64,000 nucleotides of DNA. It comes from Anaeromyxobacter oryzae. Its GTDB lineage: Bacteria > Myxococcota > Myxococcia > Myxococcales > Anaeromyxobacteraceae. The stretch is taken from the NCBI RefSeq assembly GCF_023169945.1, contig NZ_AP025591.1:4336481-4400480 (forward strand). The letters run 5' to 3'. The notes below the pieces were generated by a model. It made no database searches. It had not been told where the DNA came from and was given only the letters and a program-made list of their open reading frames with translations. The position numbers were made by a program, and so were the translations under genes. Positions 24,518 to 31,776 of this stretch are shown here, piece by piece (within the stretch, counting starts at the first letter, position 1; each line of letters begins with the position of its first letter).

Positions 24518-26170
24518 CTAGACCGCGTATCCCGCCGCGCCCGCCGCCGCGGCCGCCTCGGGGTCGATCGCCACGTCCACGCAGTATACGGTCCCGGACG
24601 CGAAGGCGCGCTCGAGCGCCGGCACGAGGTCCGCGGGATCCTCGACGTGCTCGCCCTTCCCGCCGAGCGCCTCGACCACCCGGTCGTACCGCGTCGGGGC
24701 GAGCCGCGTCGCCACCGCGTGGTCCTCCCCGTACAGCCCGCGCTGCGGGATGAGGATCTGGCCCCACGCCGCGTCGTTGCCGACCACGACGACCATCGGG
24801 AGCCCGAACCGGACGGCGGTGTCGTAGTCCATCCCGTTCAGGCCGAACGCGCCGTCGCCCTGGACGACGCAGACCGGCCGCGCCGGATCGAGGAGCTTCG
24901 CGGCGATCGCGAACGGCGCGCCCACCCCCAGGCAGCCGAGCGGCCCGGGATCGAGCCAGCGGCCGGGCTTCTCGACGCGCAGGACCTTCGCCGCCACGGC
25001 GACGACGTTCCCGCCGTCGCCGACGTACGTGACGTCGCCGGCGCGCGAGGCGACGGTGTCGAGCGCCTTCGCGAGCCGGAAGTGGTGGATGGGGCGCTGA
25101 TCGCTCTCCTCGAAGACCCGCTGGCGCGCCGCGCGCTCCGCCTCCTTCTCGCGGAGGAACGCCCGCCACGCGAGGGCACCGGACGACAGCCGCGCCGCGG
25201 GCTCGAGCGCGGCGAGCACGCTCCGTGCGTCGCCCACGATCCCGACGTCGATCGGCCGGTTCCGGCCGATCTCGGCGGCGTCCACGTCCACCTGGACGAC
25301 CTTCGCACCGGGCGCGAACGTCGGCTCCGTCCCGTAGCCCACCCGGAAGTCGAGCGGCGTCCCCACCACGAGCACCACGTCGGCCTGGGCGAGCGCCTCC
25401 TTGCGCGACCCCTGGAAGAAGGACGGGTGATCCGGCGGGAGGCAGCCCCGGCCCATGCCGTTCAGGTAGACCGGGATCCCGGTGCGCGAGGCGAGCCGCT
25501 CGAGCGGCGCGACCGCGTCGTCCCACCAGATCGACGACCCGCCGAGCAGCACCGGCCGCTCCGCGTGGGCGAGGAGCGCGAGGGCCTCCTCGAGCTTCGC
25601 GGGGTCGCCCGGCGACCGCGCGTCGGTGCGGTACCGGACCTGCGCCTCCGCGAGTGCCTCGTCCGCCCCGTTCGAGAGGACGTCCCAGGGCAGCTCGAGG
25701 AACACGGGGCCGGGCCGCCCGGCTCGCGCGACGCGGAACGCCTTCGCGAGGAAGCTCGGGACGAGCTCGGGGGAGGGGACGCGCTCGGACCACTTCGTGA
25801 TGCCGGCGAAGAGCTGCGTCTGCGGCATCTCCTGCAGCGAGCCGCGCCCCAGGTTGAAGGCCGGGGCCGCGCCGCCGAGGAGCACGAGCGGGACGCTCGC
25901 CGCCCAGGCGTTCGCGACGCCGGTCACCGCGTCGGTGACGCCCGGCCCGGCGGTCACGATCGCGACGCCGGCGCCGCGCGTGAGGCGCGCCCAGGCGTCC
26001 GCCGCGTGCGCCGCCGCCTGCTCGTGGCGCGTGTCGACGACGCGGATCCCCTCGTCGACGCACCCGGCGTAGATCGGCGCGACGTGCAGGCCGGGGAGGG
26101 TGAAGACGGTGCCGACGCCCTCCTTCCGCAGCATGCGCGCGACGAGTCGCCCCCCCGTGAACGTCTCCAT
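24518..26170 (-). CDS. Thiamine-diphosphate-dependent enzyme, acetolactate-synthase-like
   Basis: A 550-residue enzyme with the three-domain layout of the ALS/pyruvate-decarboxylase superfamily. The N-terminal Pyr domain has the catalytic glutamate in RHEQAAAHAAD (residue 50); the central Rossmann-like domain contains VVLVVGTPLDFRVGYG; the C-terminal PP domain has the ThDP/Mg motif GDGAFGLNGMDYDTAV (from 438) ending at ND (465-466). No small regulatory subunit gene is adjacent, so it is probably a catabolic 2-oxoacid decarboxylase, oxalyl-CoA decarboxylase-like or catabolic acetolactate enzyme rather than IlvB. GGAGGG precedes the ATG at 26170. Upstream is a ferredoxin with its own terminator; downstream is an isochorismatase-like hydrolase. 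Confidence 0.88.
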   Translation of the reverse strand: METFTGGRLVARMLRKEGVGTVFTLPGLHVAPIYAGCVDEGIRVVDTRHEQAAAHAADAWARLTRGAGVAIVTAGPGVTDAVTGVANAWAASVPLVLLGGAAPAFNLGRGSLQEMPQTQLFAGITKWSERVPSPELVPSFLAKAFRVARAGRPGPVFLELPWDVLSNGADEALAEAQVRYRTDARSPGDPAKLEEALALLAHAERPVLLGGSSIWWDDAVAPLERLASRTGIPVYLNGMGRGCLPPDHPSFFQGSRKEALAQADVVLVVGTPLDFRVGYGTEPTFAPGAKVVQVDVDAAEIGRNRPIDVGIVGDARSVLAALEPAARLSSGALAWRAFLREKEAERAARQRVFEESDQRPIHHFRLAKALDTVASRAGDVTYVGDGGNVVAVAAKVLRVEKPGRWLDPGPLGCLGVGAPFAIAAKLLDPARPVCVVQGDGAFGLNGMDYDTAVRFGLPMVVVVGNDAAWGQILIPQRGLYGEDHAVATRLAPTRYDRVVEALGGKGEHVEDPADLVPALERAFASGTVYCVDVAIDPEAAAAAGAAGYAV

Positions 26171-26220
26171 GTGCCCTCCGGCGCGCGCCGCCCGCGTCCT
26201 CGCGGCGCCTCGCCGGATCC

Positions 26221-26264
26221 TTAAACGACGACGCCCCGCGCGCCTCGTGGGCACGCGGGGCGTC
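26221..26264 (-). terminator. Intrinsic terminator after ferredoxin 1
   Basis: An 11-base perfect stem (GACGCCCCGCG at 26230-26240 with CGCGGGGCGTC at 26254-26264), followed on the minus strand by GTCGTTTAA. The U-tract is short, so termination may be partial and allow read-through into the ThDP-enzyme gene. Confidence 0.6.
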
Positions 26265-26287
26265 CGGGCAGGCGCGCGGTGGGCGCG

Positions 26288-26590
26288 CTACTTGCGGAAC
26301 CGCGAGAGGTTCGCGGGCAGCTCGGCGAGGGGCGGGAACGTCTTGTCCGCGTGGATCTTCGCGAGCTTCGCGTAGTTCTGCTCCTCGGTCTCCGGCCGCG
26401 CCGGATCCGGCACGCAGCAGTCCACCGGGCACACCGCGGCGCACGCCTCCGCGTCGTGGAACCCCACGCACTCGGTGCAGAGGTTGGGGTCGATGACGTA
26501 GATGTCCTCACCCTGCGTGATCGCGCTGTTCGGGCACTCCGGCTCGCAGGCGCCGCAGTTGATGCACTCCTCGGTGATGAAGGTGGCCAT
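26288..26590 (-). CDS. 2[4Fe-4S] ferredoxin with C-terminal extension
   Basis: A 100-residue electron carrier. The first 60 residues carry two cluster-binding motifs: CINCGACEPECP (CxxCxxCxxxCP) and a second CTECVGFHDAEACAAVCP with the eight-residue insertion typical of YfhL/Allochromatium-type ferredoxins. A charged C-terminal extension of about 38 residues (NYAKLAKIHADKTFPPLAEL) is absent from the paralogue at 26817. The protein would be cytosolic; the electron partner is unknown. GGAGATC precedes the ATG. Confidence 0.95.
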   Translation of the reverse strand: MATFITEECINCGACEPECPNSAITQGEDIYVIDPNLCTECVGFHDAEACAAVCPVDCCVPDPARPETEEQNYAKLAKIHADKTFPPLAELPANLSRFRK

Positions 26591-26672
26591 CGGAGATCTC
26601 CTCTCGTCCGCCGCGTGGGCGAACCGGACATGGAAGGGCGGGCCGCTGTTCCTGCCCGGCGCCCGCGGAGCT

Positions 26673-26715
26673 TAAAACGGAAAACGCCCCGCCGGCTCGA
26701 AGCCAGGCGGGGCGC
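26673..26715 (-). terminator. Intrinsic terminator after ferredoxin 2
   Basis: On the minus strand CGCCCCGCC plus AGCC/GGCT pairings give a stem of about 13 base pairs (arms 26685-26697 and 26701-26714) closed by a CGA loop, followed by TTTTCCGTTTTAAG. This is a strong rho-independent terminator that separates the two ferredoxin genes. Confidence 0.8.
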
Positions 26716-26816
26716 TCTGGCGGCGGCCTCGGGGCCGCCGTTCCTTCCAACACCGCACCGCGGCAACGTGTTCCGGGGCCGTCAGGCTCCGGGCGCGCGG
26801 CGCGGGTCGGGCTACA

Positions 26817-27002
26817 CTAAGCCACGCAGCAGTCGACCGGGCAGACGCCGGCGCAGGCGGGCGAGTCGTGCTGGCCCTTGCACTCCGTGCACTTGCCGGC
26901 GTCGATGACGTAGATGTCGTCACCCTGGCTGATCGCCTGGTTCGGGCACTCCGGCTCGCAGGCGCCGCAGTTGATGCACTCCTCGGTAATCTTCAGGGCC
27001 AT
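26817..27002 (-). CDS. 2[4Fe-4S] ferredoxin (short paralogue)
   Basis: A 61-residue ferredoxin with the same two cluster motifs as the neighbour: CINCGACEPECP and CTECKGQHDSPACAGVCP, ending CPVDCCVA. Its first 18 residues are nearly identical to those of the 26288 protein (ITEECINCGACEPECPN), so the pair arose by duplication; this copy lacks the C-terminal extension. It has its own promoter and terminator, so expression can differ from that of the paralogue. Low-potential electron transfer in the cytoplasm is expected from the family. Confidence 0.95.
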   Translation of the reverse strand: MALKITEECINCGACEPECPNQAISQGDDIYVIDAGKCTECKGQHDSPACAGVCPVDCCVA

Positions 27003-27058
27003 GTTCCGTTGTCCTCTCGTTTCGGTCGAGCCGCGTGGGCTTCGCTCGGGTGACGCGA

Positions 27059-27088
27059 CTTATCCGATCTCCTGCCCCGGGGAGTCAA
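27059..27088 (-). promoter_or_regulatory. Likely sigma-70 promoter of ferredoxin 2
   Basis: On the minus strand TTGACT (27088-27083) and GATAAG (27064-27059) are 18 bases apart, about 57 bases before the ferredoxin start. The local sequence is AT-richer than its surroundings. Confidence 0.55.
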
Positions 27089-27158
27089 GGTTCCAACGCC
27101 AAAAATCTTCACGAAATTCGGACCGTTCTCGTCGACGATCCCCGGCGGGGATGCGCGC

Positions 27159-27548
27159 TCAACGGGACCGATCCGGTCCGCGTTCGGGCGCCGCGGCGTC
27201 GACGTCGGCGCGGTGCTCCGCCACCTCCTCGGCGATCCGGCGCATGACGGTCAGTGCTCCAGCGGCGAGCAGGGCCGCCCCGACGAGGAGGACGCCGATC
27301 AGCCGGTCGCGCCGCGCCGCGGCGAGGCCGAGCGCCGCCGCCCGCCGCTTCTCGAAGACGAGCCTCTGCCGCTCCGCGTGCTCGCCCTGCAGCGTCTCGA
27401 CGAAGGACCGTCCCGCGGCCTGGCTCTCCGCCGCGAGCGCCGTGAGCGCGCGCTCCTCCTCCCGGACCCGGCGCGAGGCGTGGGCGGCGAGACCCGCGCC
27501 GACGAGGGCGAGCGGGAGGCAGAGCAGGGCGATCCGGGTGCGGGACAT
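27159..27548 (-). CDS. Hypothetical two-helix membrane protein
   Basis: A 129-residue protein with an N-terminal hydrophobic helix (IALLCLPLALVGAGLAAHA), a charged helical middle (REEERALTALAAESQAAGRS ... QRLVFEKRRAAALGLAAARR) that may form a coiled coil, and a second transmembrane helix (LIGVLLVGAALLAAGALTV), then an acidic/basic tail. This resembles the periplasmic four-helix sensor layout but is too short and has no signalling domain. No family recognised. Divergent from rlmE, 70 bases apart. Confidence 0.6.
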   Translation of the reverse strand: MSRTRIALLCLPLALVGAGLAAHASRRVREEERALTALAAESQAAGRSFVETLQGEHAERQRLVFEKRRAAALGLAAARRDRLIGVLLVGAALLAAGALTVMRRIAEEVAEHRADVDAAAPERGPDRSR

Positions 27549-27618
27549 GTCGGCTTGACTGCTCTGCGCGAGCGGTCAGGATACCTGCCGCCGGGGAGCC
27601 CCGGCAACGGACCAACGG

Positions 27619-28740
27619 ATGGCCAAGCCCTACGACCCGAAGGACTTCTACTTCCGCAAGGCAAAGAAGGCCGGCCTGCGCGCCCGCTCCGCGTTCAAGA
27701 TCGAGGAGATCCTGCAGCGGCACCGGCTGCTCGCCCGCGGCGACGCCGTGCTCGACCTGGGCGCCGCGCCCGGCGGCTTCCTCCAGATCCTCGCGGAGGC
27801 CGTCGGCGAGAAGGGCGTCGCGGTCGGCGTCGACCTCGAGCCGATCCGGAACCTCGGCAAGCCCTGGGTCCGCACGGCCGTCGTCGACCTGCTCGCCCCG
27901 GACGCGCTCGAGAGGATCCGCGCGCTGCATCCCGGCCGCTTCCGGTTCGTGACGAGCGACATGGCGCCGAAGACCATCGGCATCAAGGTGACCGACGAGG
28001 CGCGCTCGCTCGAGCTCGTGCGGATGGCGCTCGCGGTGGCCGAGCAGACGCTGGCGCCCGGCGGCGCGTTCGTCGCGAAGGTCTTCATGGGCGGCGACTT
28101 CCCGGTGCTCCGCCGGGAGCTGCGGGCGCGGTTCGAGAGCTTCCACATCGTGCGGCCGGAGGCGACGCGCGAGAGCTCGTACGAGGTCTACGTGCTGGGG
28201 AAGGGGTTCCGCGGGACGAGCACCACCGCGAGCGCATCCCCGACCCCGACGCCGACCCCGACCCCGGCGCCCGTGCCCGTGCCCGAGGCCCGCGTCCCGG
28301 GGGTCGTGGGCCCCGGACCGACTCCCCCGACCCCGACCACCGCGACCGCGACGGTCGCCGGCGGGCCCCCCTCACCCCGGCCCTCTCCCCCCGGAGAGGC
28401 GGGGGGAGAGGGAGGTCCGTGGGTGAGCGCGCCCGCGAAGAAGGTGGGGCGGGAGGCCGGCGCGAAGGCGGCGCCGACCGCGATGAAGGCCAGCGGGAAG
28501 TCGAGCGCGAAGGCGACGGCGAAGAGGGCACCGGGGAAGACGCCGACCGCGAAGTCGAAGGCGACGGCGAAGAAGGCACCGGCGAAGTCGAAGGCGACCG
28601 CGAAGACGCCGAGTGCCGCTGCGAGGTCGAAGGCGACCTCGAACCCGAAGGCGACCGCGAAGAAGGCCACCCCTCGGCGCCCCTCCGCGACCCATCACGC
28701 CCGGCCCCGTGCGGCGCCTCCCTCGCGCCGGCGCCGCTAG
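27619..28740 (+). CDS. rlmE: RlmE/FtsJ-type rRNA 2'-O-methyltransferase with long basic tail
   Basis: A 373-residue protein. Residues 1-195 are a complete FtsJ domain: SAM motif LDLGAAPGGF (46-55) and the catalytic tetrad lysine 27, aspartate 114 (TSDMAPKT), lysine 154 (FVAKVFMGG) and glutamate 189. RlmE methylates the 2'-OH of U2552 (E. coli numbering) in 23S rRNA. Family members normally end near residue 210. Here a 175-residue low-complexity tail follows: a Thr-Pro/Val-Pro repeat, a segment encoded by a dispersed palindrome (28366-28412), then about 85 residues of Lys-Ala-Thr repeats (KATAKKAPAKSKATAKTP) like histone H1 or AlgP. The tail may bind RNA or DNA; function not shown. Confidence 0.88.
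   Translation: MAKPYDPKDFYFRKAKKAGLRARSAFKIEEILQRHRLLARGDAVLDLGAAPGGFLQILAEAVGEKGVAVGVDLEPIRNLGKPWVRTAVVDLLAPDALERIRALHPGRFRFVTSDMAPKTIGIKVTDEARSLELVRMALAVAEQTLAPGGAFVAKVFMGGDFPVLRRELRARFESFHIVRPEATRESSYEVYVLGKGFRGTSTTASASPTPTPTPTPAPVPVPEARVPGVVGPGPTPPTPTTATATVAGGPPSPRPSPPGEAGGEGGPWVSAPAKKVGREAGAKAAPTAMKASGKSSAKATAKRAPGKTPTAKSKATAKKAPAKSKATAKTPSAAARSKATSNPKATAKKATPRRPSATHHARPRAAPPSRRRR
28366..28412. repeat. Dispersed palindromic repeat inside rlmE
   Basis: The string cccctcaccccggccctctccc followed by an inverted partner gggggagaggg forms a hairpin (arms 28381-28392 and 28401-28412). The same element, in the other orientation, is found between genes at 49404-49500 and 50032-50088. Here it is in frame within the rlmE tail and encodes SPRPSPPGEAGGEGG. 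Confidence 0.75.
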
Positions 28741-28789
28741 GCGTCCAGCCGCAGGAAGCGGCTCCCAGCGGCGGAAGATCCGTTAATCT

Positions 28790-30061
28790 ATGCCGCCCAT
28801 GCGCACGCTTCTCGAAGAGCTCACGCCCCGCGGCCTCATCCACGACTCGACGCCGGGCCTGCCGGACCGCCTCGCGAACGGCCCGCTCACCGGCTACGTC
28901 GGGTTCGATCCCACCGCGGACTCGCTCCACGTCGGGCACCTGCTGGCCGTGATGGCGCTCGCCTGGCTGCAGCGCACGGGCGGGACCCCGATCATCGTGG
29001 TGGGCGGCGGGACCGGCATGGTCGGCGACCCGAGCGGGAAGCGGACCGAGCGCCCGGTCCTCTCGGTCGAGGAGATCGACCGGAACGTCGCCGCGATCCG
29101 CGGCCAGCTCGAGCGGTTCGTCTCCTTCGAGGGCGCGAACGCGGCCCGCGTGCGGAACAACGCCGACTGGCTCCGGCCCCTCGGCCTGATGGAGTTCCTC
29201 CGCGACGTCGGCAAGCACTTCACCGTGAACTACATGCTCGCGAAGGACTCGGTGAAGGGCCGCATGGAGGCCGGGATCTCGTTCACCGAGTTCTCGTACA
29301 TGCTCATCCAGTCGTACGACTTCTGGCACCTCTTCAAGGCGGACCGCTGCGAGCTGCAGATGGGCGGCAGCGATCAGTGGGGCAACATCACCGCCGGCAC
29401 CGAGCTCATCGGCCGCAAGGAGGGCGCGAGCGTCCACGGCCTCACGTTCCCGCTGCTCACCACCGCCGCCGGCACGAAGTTCGGCAAGACCGAGGGCGGC
29501 GCGGTGTGGCTCGACCCGGCCCGGACCTCGCCGTACAAGTTCTTCCAGTTCTGGCTCAACACCGACGACCGCGACGTCGAGCGGCTCCTCAAGTTCTTCA
29601 CGTTCCTCCCGGTCGAGGAGATCGCGGCGCTCCTGGCGGAGCAGGCGCGGGATCCGGGGAAGCGCCCGGCGCAGCGGCGCCTCGCCGAGGACGTGACGGC
29701 GCGCGTCCACGGCGCCGACACGGTGCGGAGCGTCGTCGAGGCGAGCCGGCTCCTCTTCGGCGGCACCGACCTCCGCGGGGCCGGCGCCGACGTGCTCCGC
29801 GTCCTCTCGCAGGAGCTGCCGGTCGTGCACCTCGCGCGCGCCGAGCTCGAGGGCCTCGGGGTCCTCGACGCGCTCGTGCGGGTCGGGCTCGCCACCTCGA
29901 AGGGCGACGCGCGCCGCGGGATCCAGGGGAAGGGCTTCCTCGTGAACGGCGAGACCGTCGCCGCGCCCGAGCGGACGCTCGGGGCCGCCGACCTGCTCCA
30001 CGGCGAGTTCGTGATGCTGCAGAAGGGGAAGCGGAACCACGCCCTGCTCGTGGTCTCCTGA
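28790..30061 (+). CDS. tyrS: Tyrosyl-tRNA synthetase
   Basis: A 423-residue class I synthetase that charges tRNA-Tyr. The Rossmann catalytic domain begins GYVGFDPTADSLHVGHLLAV, with HVGH (47-50) as the HIGH signature; GGSDQWGNI is the tyrosine-binding region, and KFGKTE stands for KMSKS. The anticodon-binding helical domain and a C-terminal S4-like domain (GDARRGIQGKGFLVNGETV) follow. Length and order match bacterial TyrRS. The ATG at 28790 or the in-frame ATG at 28799 may be the start. It ends three bases from the convergent ymdB-like gene. Confidence 0.97.
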   Translation: MPPMRTLLEELTPRGLIHDSTPGLPDRLANGPLTGYVGFDPTADSLHVGHLLAVMALAWLQRTGGTPIIVVGGGTGMVGDPSGKRTERPVLSVEEIDRNVAAIRGQLERFVSFEGANAARVRNNADWLRPLGLMEFLRDVGKHFTVNYMLAKDSVKGRMEAGISFTEFSYMLIQSYDFWHLFKADRCELQMGGSDQWGNITAGTELIGRKEGASVHGLTFPLLTTAAGTKFGKTEGGAVWLDPARTSPYKFFQFWLNTDDRDVERLLKFFTFLPVEEIAALLAEQARDPGKRPAQRRLAEDVTARVHGADTVRSVVEASRLLFGGTDLRGAGADVLRVLSQELPVVHLARAELEGLGVLDALVRVGLATSKGDARRGIQGKGFLVNGETVAAPERTLGAADLLHGEFVMLQKGKRNHALLVVS

Positions 30062-30064
30062 TCC

Positions 30065-30853
30065 CTACTCCTCGAGCCGCTCCTGCACCCGCGCGATCGA
30101 CCGGGCCCGCCCGGTCGCGTCGTCGATCTCGACGATCGCGCCCTGGAGCCACACGTCGCGCTTCGCGGGCTCGAACCCCACCGGTCGCTGCGTGAGGAAG
30201 CGCTCGAGCACGAGCTCCTTGCGGACGCCGATCACCGAGTCCCACGGCCCGCACATCCCGACGTCCGTGACGAACGCGGTGCCGCCGGGGAGGACCCGCG
30301 CGTCGGCGGTCTGCACGTGCGTGTGCGTCCCGAGCACCGCCGAGACGCGGCCGTCGAGGAACCAGCCCATCGCGTTCTTCTCGCTCGTCGCCTCGCAGTG
30401 CATGTCGACGAGGATCGCGGTCACGCCCTCGGCTCGGAGCGCAGCGATCTCCGCCTCGGCGGCGCGGAACGGGTCGTCGAGCGCCTTCATGAAGACGCGG
30501 CCCTCGAGGTTCACCACGCCGAGCCGGCGGCCGTCTGGCGTCGAGGCGATGCCGCGGCCGCGCCCGGGCGCGCCCGGGTAGTTCGCCGGCCTGAGCAGCC
30601 GCGAGCCCGGCTTCTCGAGGTACGGCACGATCTCCCGCTTCGACCAGATGTGGTTGCCGCTCGTGAGGAGGTCGACCTCCGCGGCGAGCAGCTCCTCGGC
30701 GGCGTCGGGCGTCACGCCCGCGCCGGCGGCGGAGTTCTCCGCGTTCGCGATCACGAGGTCGAGCCCCTCGCGCGCGATGAGGCGGGGCACGAGCCGCTGC
30801 ACGGCCTGCCGGCCGGGCTTCCCGAACACGTCGCCGACGAAGAGGATCTTCAC
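30065..30853 (-). CDS. TIGR00282/YmdB family metallophosphoesterase
   Basis: A 262-residue protein of the YmdB family, whose studied members are 2',3'-cyclic-nucleotide phosphodiesterases with a dimetal site. The N-terminus ILFVGDVFGKPGR supplies the first aspartate; IANAENSAAG and LTSGNHIWSK supply the asparagine and histidine ligands; VDMHCEATSEKNAMGW and VLGTHTHVQTAD supply the further histidines. GTG at 30853 overlaps the stop of the upstream cyclo-ligase gene (GTGA), so the pair is translationally coupled; the longer open frame upstream is antisense-like and rejected. Confidence 0.92.
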   Translation of the reverse strand: MKILFVGDVFGKPGRQAVQRLVPRLIAREGLDLVIANAENSAAGAGVTPDAAEELLAAEVDLLTSGNHIWSKREIVPYLEKPGSRLLRPANYPGAPGRGRGIASTPDGRRLGVVNLEGRVFMKALDDPFRAAEAEIAALRAEGVTAILVDMHCEATSEKNAMGWFLDGRVSAVLGTHTHVQTADARVLPGGTAFVTDVGMCGPWDSVIGVRKELVLERFLTQRPVGFEPAKRDVWLQGAIVEIDDATGRARSIARVQERLEE

Positions 30854-31449
30854 CGGGCGCCCCGGGCGAAGGTGAGCGCGCGCGACTCCGTGACCAGGGC
30901 GTCGAGCGGCGCGTCGTGGGGCTCGCGGGGCAGCGACGGGACGACCTGGACGTCGAACGCCACGCCGACGCGCGCGGAGCCCGGCATCGCCCACAGCGTC
31001 GCGTCGTAGTAGCCGCCGCCACGCCCGAGCCGCAGGCCGTCGAGCGAGAACGCCACACCGGGCATCACCACGCAGTCGACCTCCGCGAGCGCCACCTCGG
31101 GCGCTCCGGCGGGCGGCTCGCGGGCGCCGAGCGGTCCGCGCACCAGCTCCGCGGGATCGCAGCGGCAGAAGACGAGACGCCGCTCGCCCACGACCGAGCG
31201 CGGGTAGACGACGCGGCCGCCGCGCGCGCCGATGCGGCGGGCGAGCTCGGTGGAGTCGACCTCGGTGCCGAGCGGCGCGTAGAGCGCGACCGTGCGGGCG
31301 TCGCGAACGGCGGCGATGCGATCGACCCGCTCGGCGATGGCGTGGGACTTCTCGCTGCGCTCCTCCTGCGAGAGGCGCGCGCGGACGGCGATGAGCTCGG
31401 ATCGGAGGGCGCGCTTCGCGTCGCCCGACCTGGTCTCGACTCCCGTCAA
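30850..31449 (-). CDS. 5-formyltetrahydrofolate cyclo-ligase
   Basis: A protein of about 199 residues that converts 5-formyl-THF to 5,10-methenyl-THF using ATP. The family motifs are present: KRALRSELIAVRARLSQEER at the N-terminus, LYAPLGTEVDS, and the substrate/ATP site PGVAFSLDGLRLGRGGGYYD. The only usable start near the N-terminus expected from homology is TTG at 31449, which lies inside the T-run of the 6S RNA terminator; longer upstream frames run through the 6S gene and are not coding. The gene order 6S RNA then cyclo-ligase (ygfA in E. coli) is widely conserved. Overlaps the ymdB-like gene by four bases. The start remains the uncertain part. Confidence 0.85.
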   Translation of the reverse strand: MTGVETRSGDAKRALRSELIAVRARLSQEERSEKSHAIAERVDRIAAVRDARTVALYAPLGTEVDSTELARRIGARGGRVVYPRSVVGERRLVFCRCDPAELVRGPLGAREPPAGAPEVALAEVDCVVMPGVAFSLDGLRLGRGGGYYDATLWAMPGSARVGVAFDVQVVPSLPREPHDAPLDALVTESRALTFARGAR

Positions 31450-31703
31450 AAAAAAAGCCCCCCGCGTGAGCCGTGTGGCCCGGTTGTTTGGACCTGTATT
31501 TCTACAGGTGGGGCACCCGGTACACCAGCGTCCGTAGGCTTCTCCCTCGCTGCATGGGAGCTTGCTCATGGACGTGGGCGGGCGCTCCGCTTTGGCACAA
31601 AGTCGGCCCAAACGACGCGGGGACCCAATCACGAACCCGGCAGGGGGCAGCTCGATGGCTGGAAAAGAGCTTTAACTCCCCGATTTCACGGGGGGTTTTG
31701 ACC
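31449..31703 (-). ncRNA. ssrS: 6S RNA (ssrS)
   Basis: A transcript of about 250 bases read on the minus strand. It carries the hallmark 6S segment GAGCAAGCTCCC...GAGGGAGAAGCCTA (the conserved GAGAAGCCTA is at 31544-31535). A closing stem joins CCCCCCGTGA near the 5' end (31695-31686) with TCACGCGGGGGG near the 3' end (31469-31458), followed by nine T residues. A strong promoter lies just upstream, and the 5-formyl-THF cyclo-ligase gene follows immediately, the classic 6S neighbour. 6S RNA mimics an open promoter and sequesters sigma-70 RNA polymerase. Ends are inferred from promoter and terminator. Confidence 0.92.
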
Positions 31704-31709
31704 AAGTTG

Positions 31710-31738
31710 ATCCTAGGACTCCACGCCAGCCCTGTCAA
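31710..31738 (-). promoter_or_regulatory. Sigma-70 promoter of 6S RNA
   Basis: On the minus strand a perfect TTGACA (31738-31733) and TAGGAT (31715-31710) are separated by exactly 17 bases. Initiation at a G near 31703 would place the closing stem of 6S RNA about eight bases from the 5' end. Confidence 0.85.
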
Positions 31739-31776
31739 GCGAGGTGTCGAGCCTTCGCGGGTAGAATGCCCCCCGC

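Noticed and set aside
31450..31632. N-terminal extension of the cyclo-ligase to an ATG at 31632
   Set aside because: The extension runs through the 6S RNA structure and does not resemble cyclo-ligase N-termini.
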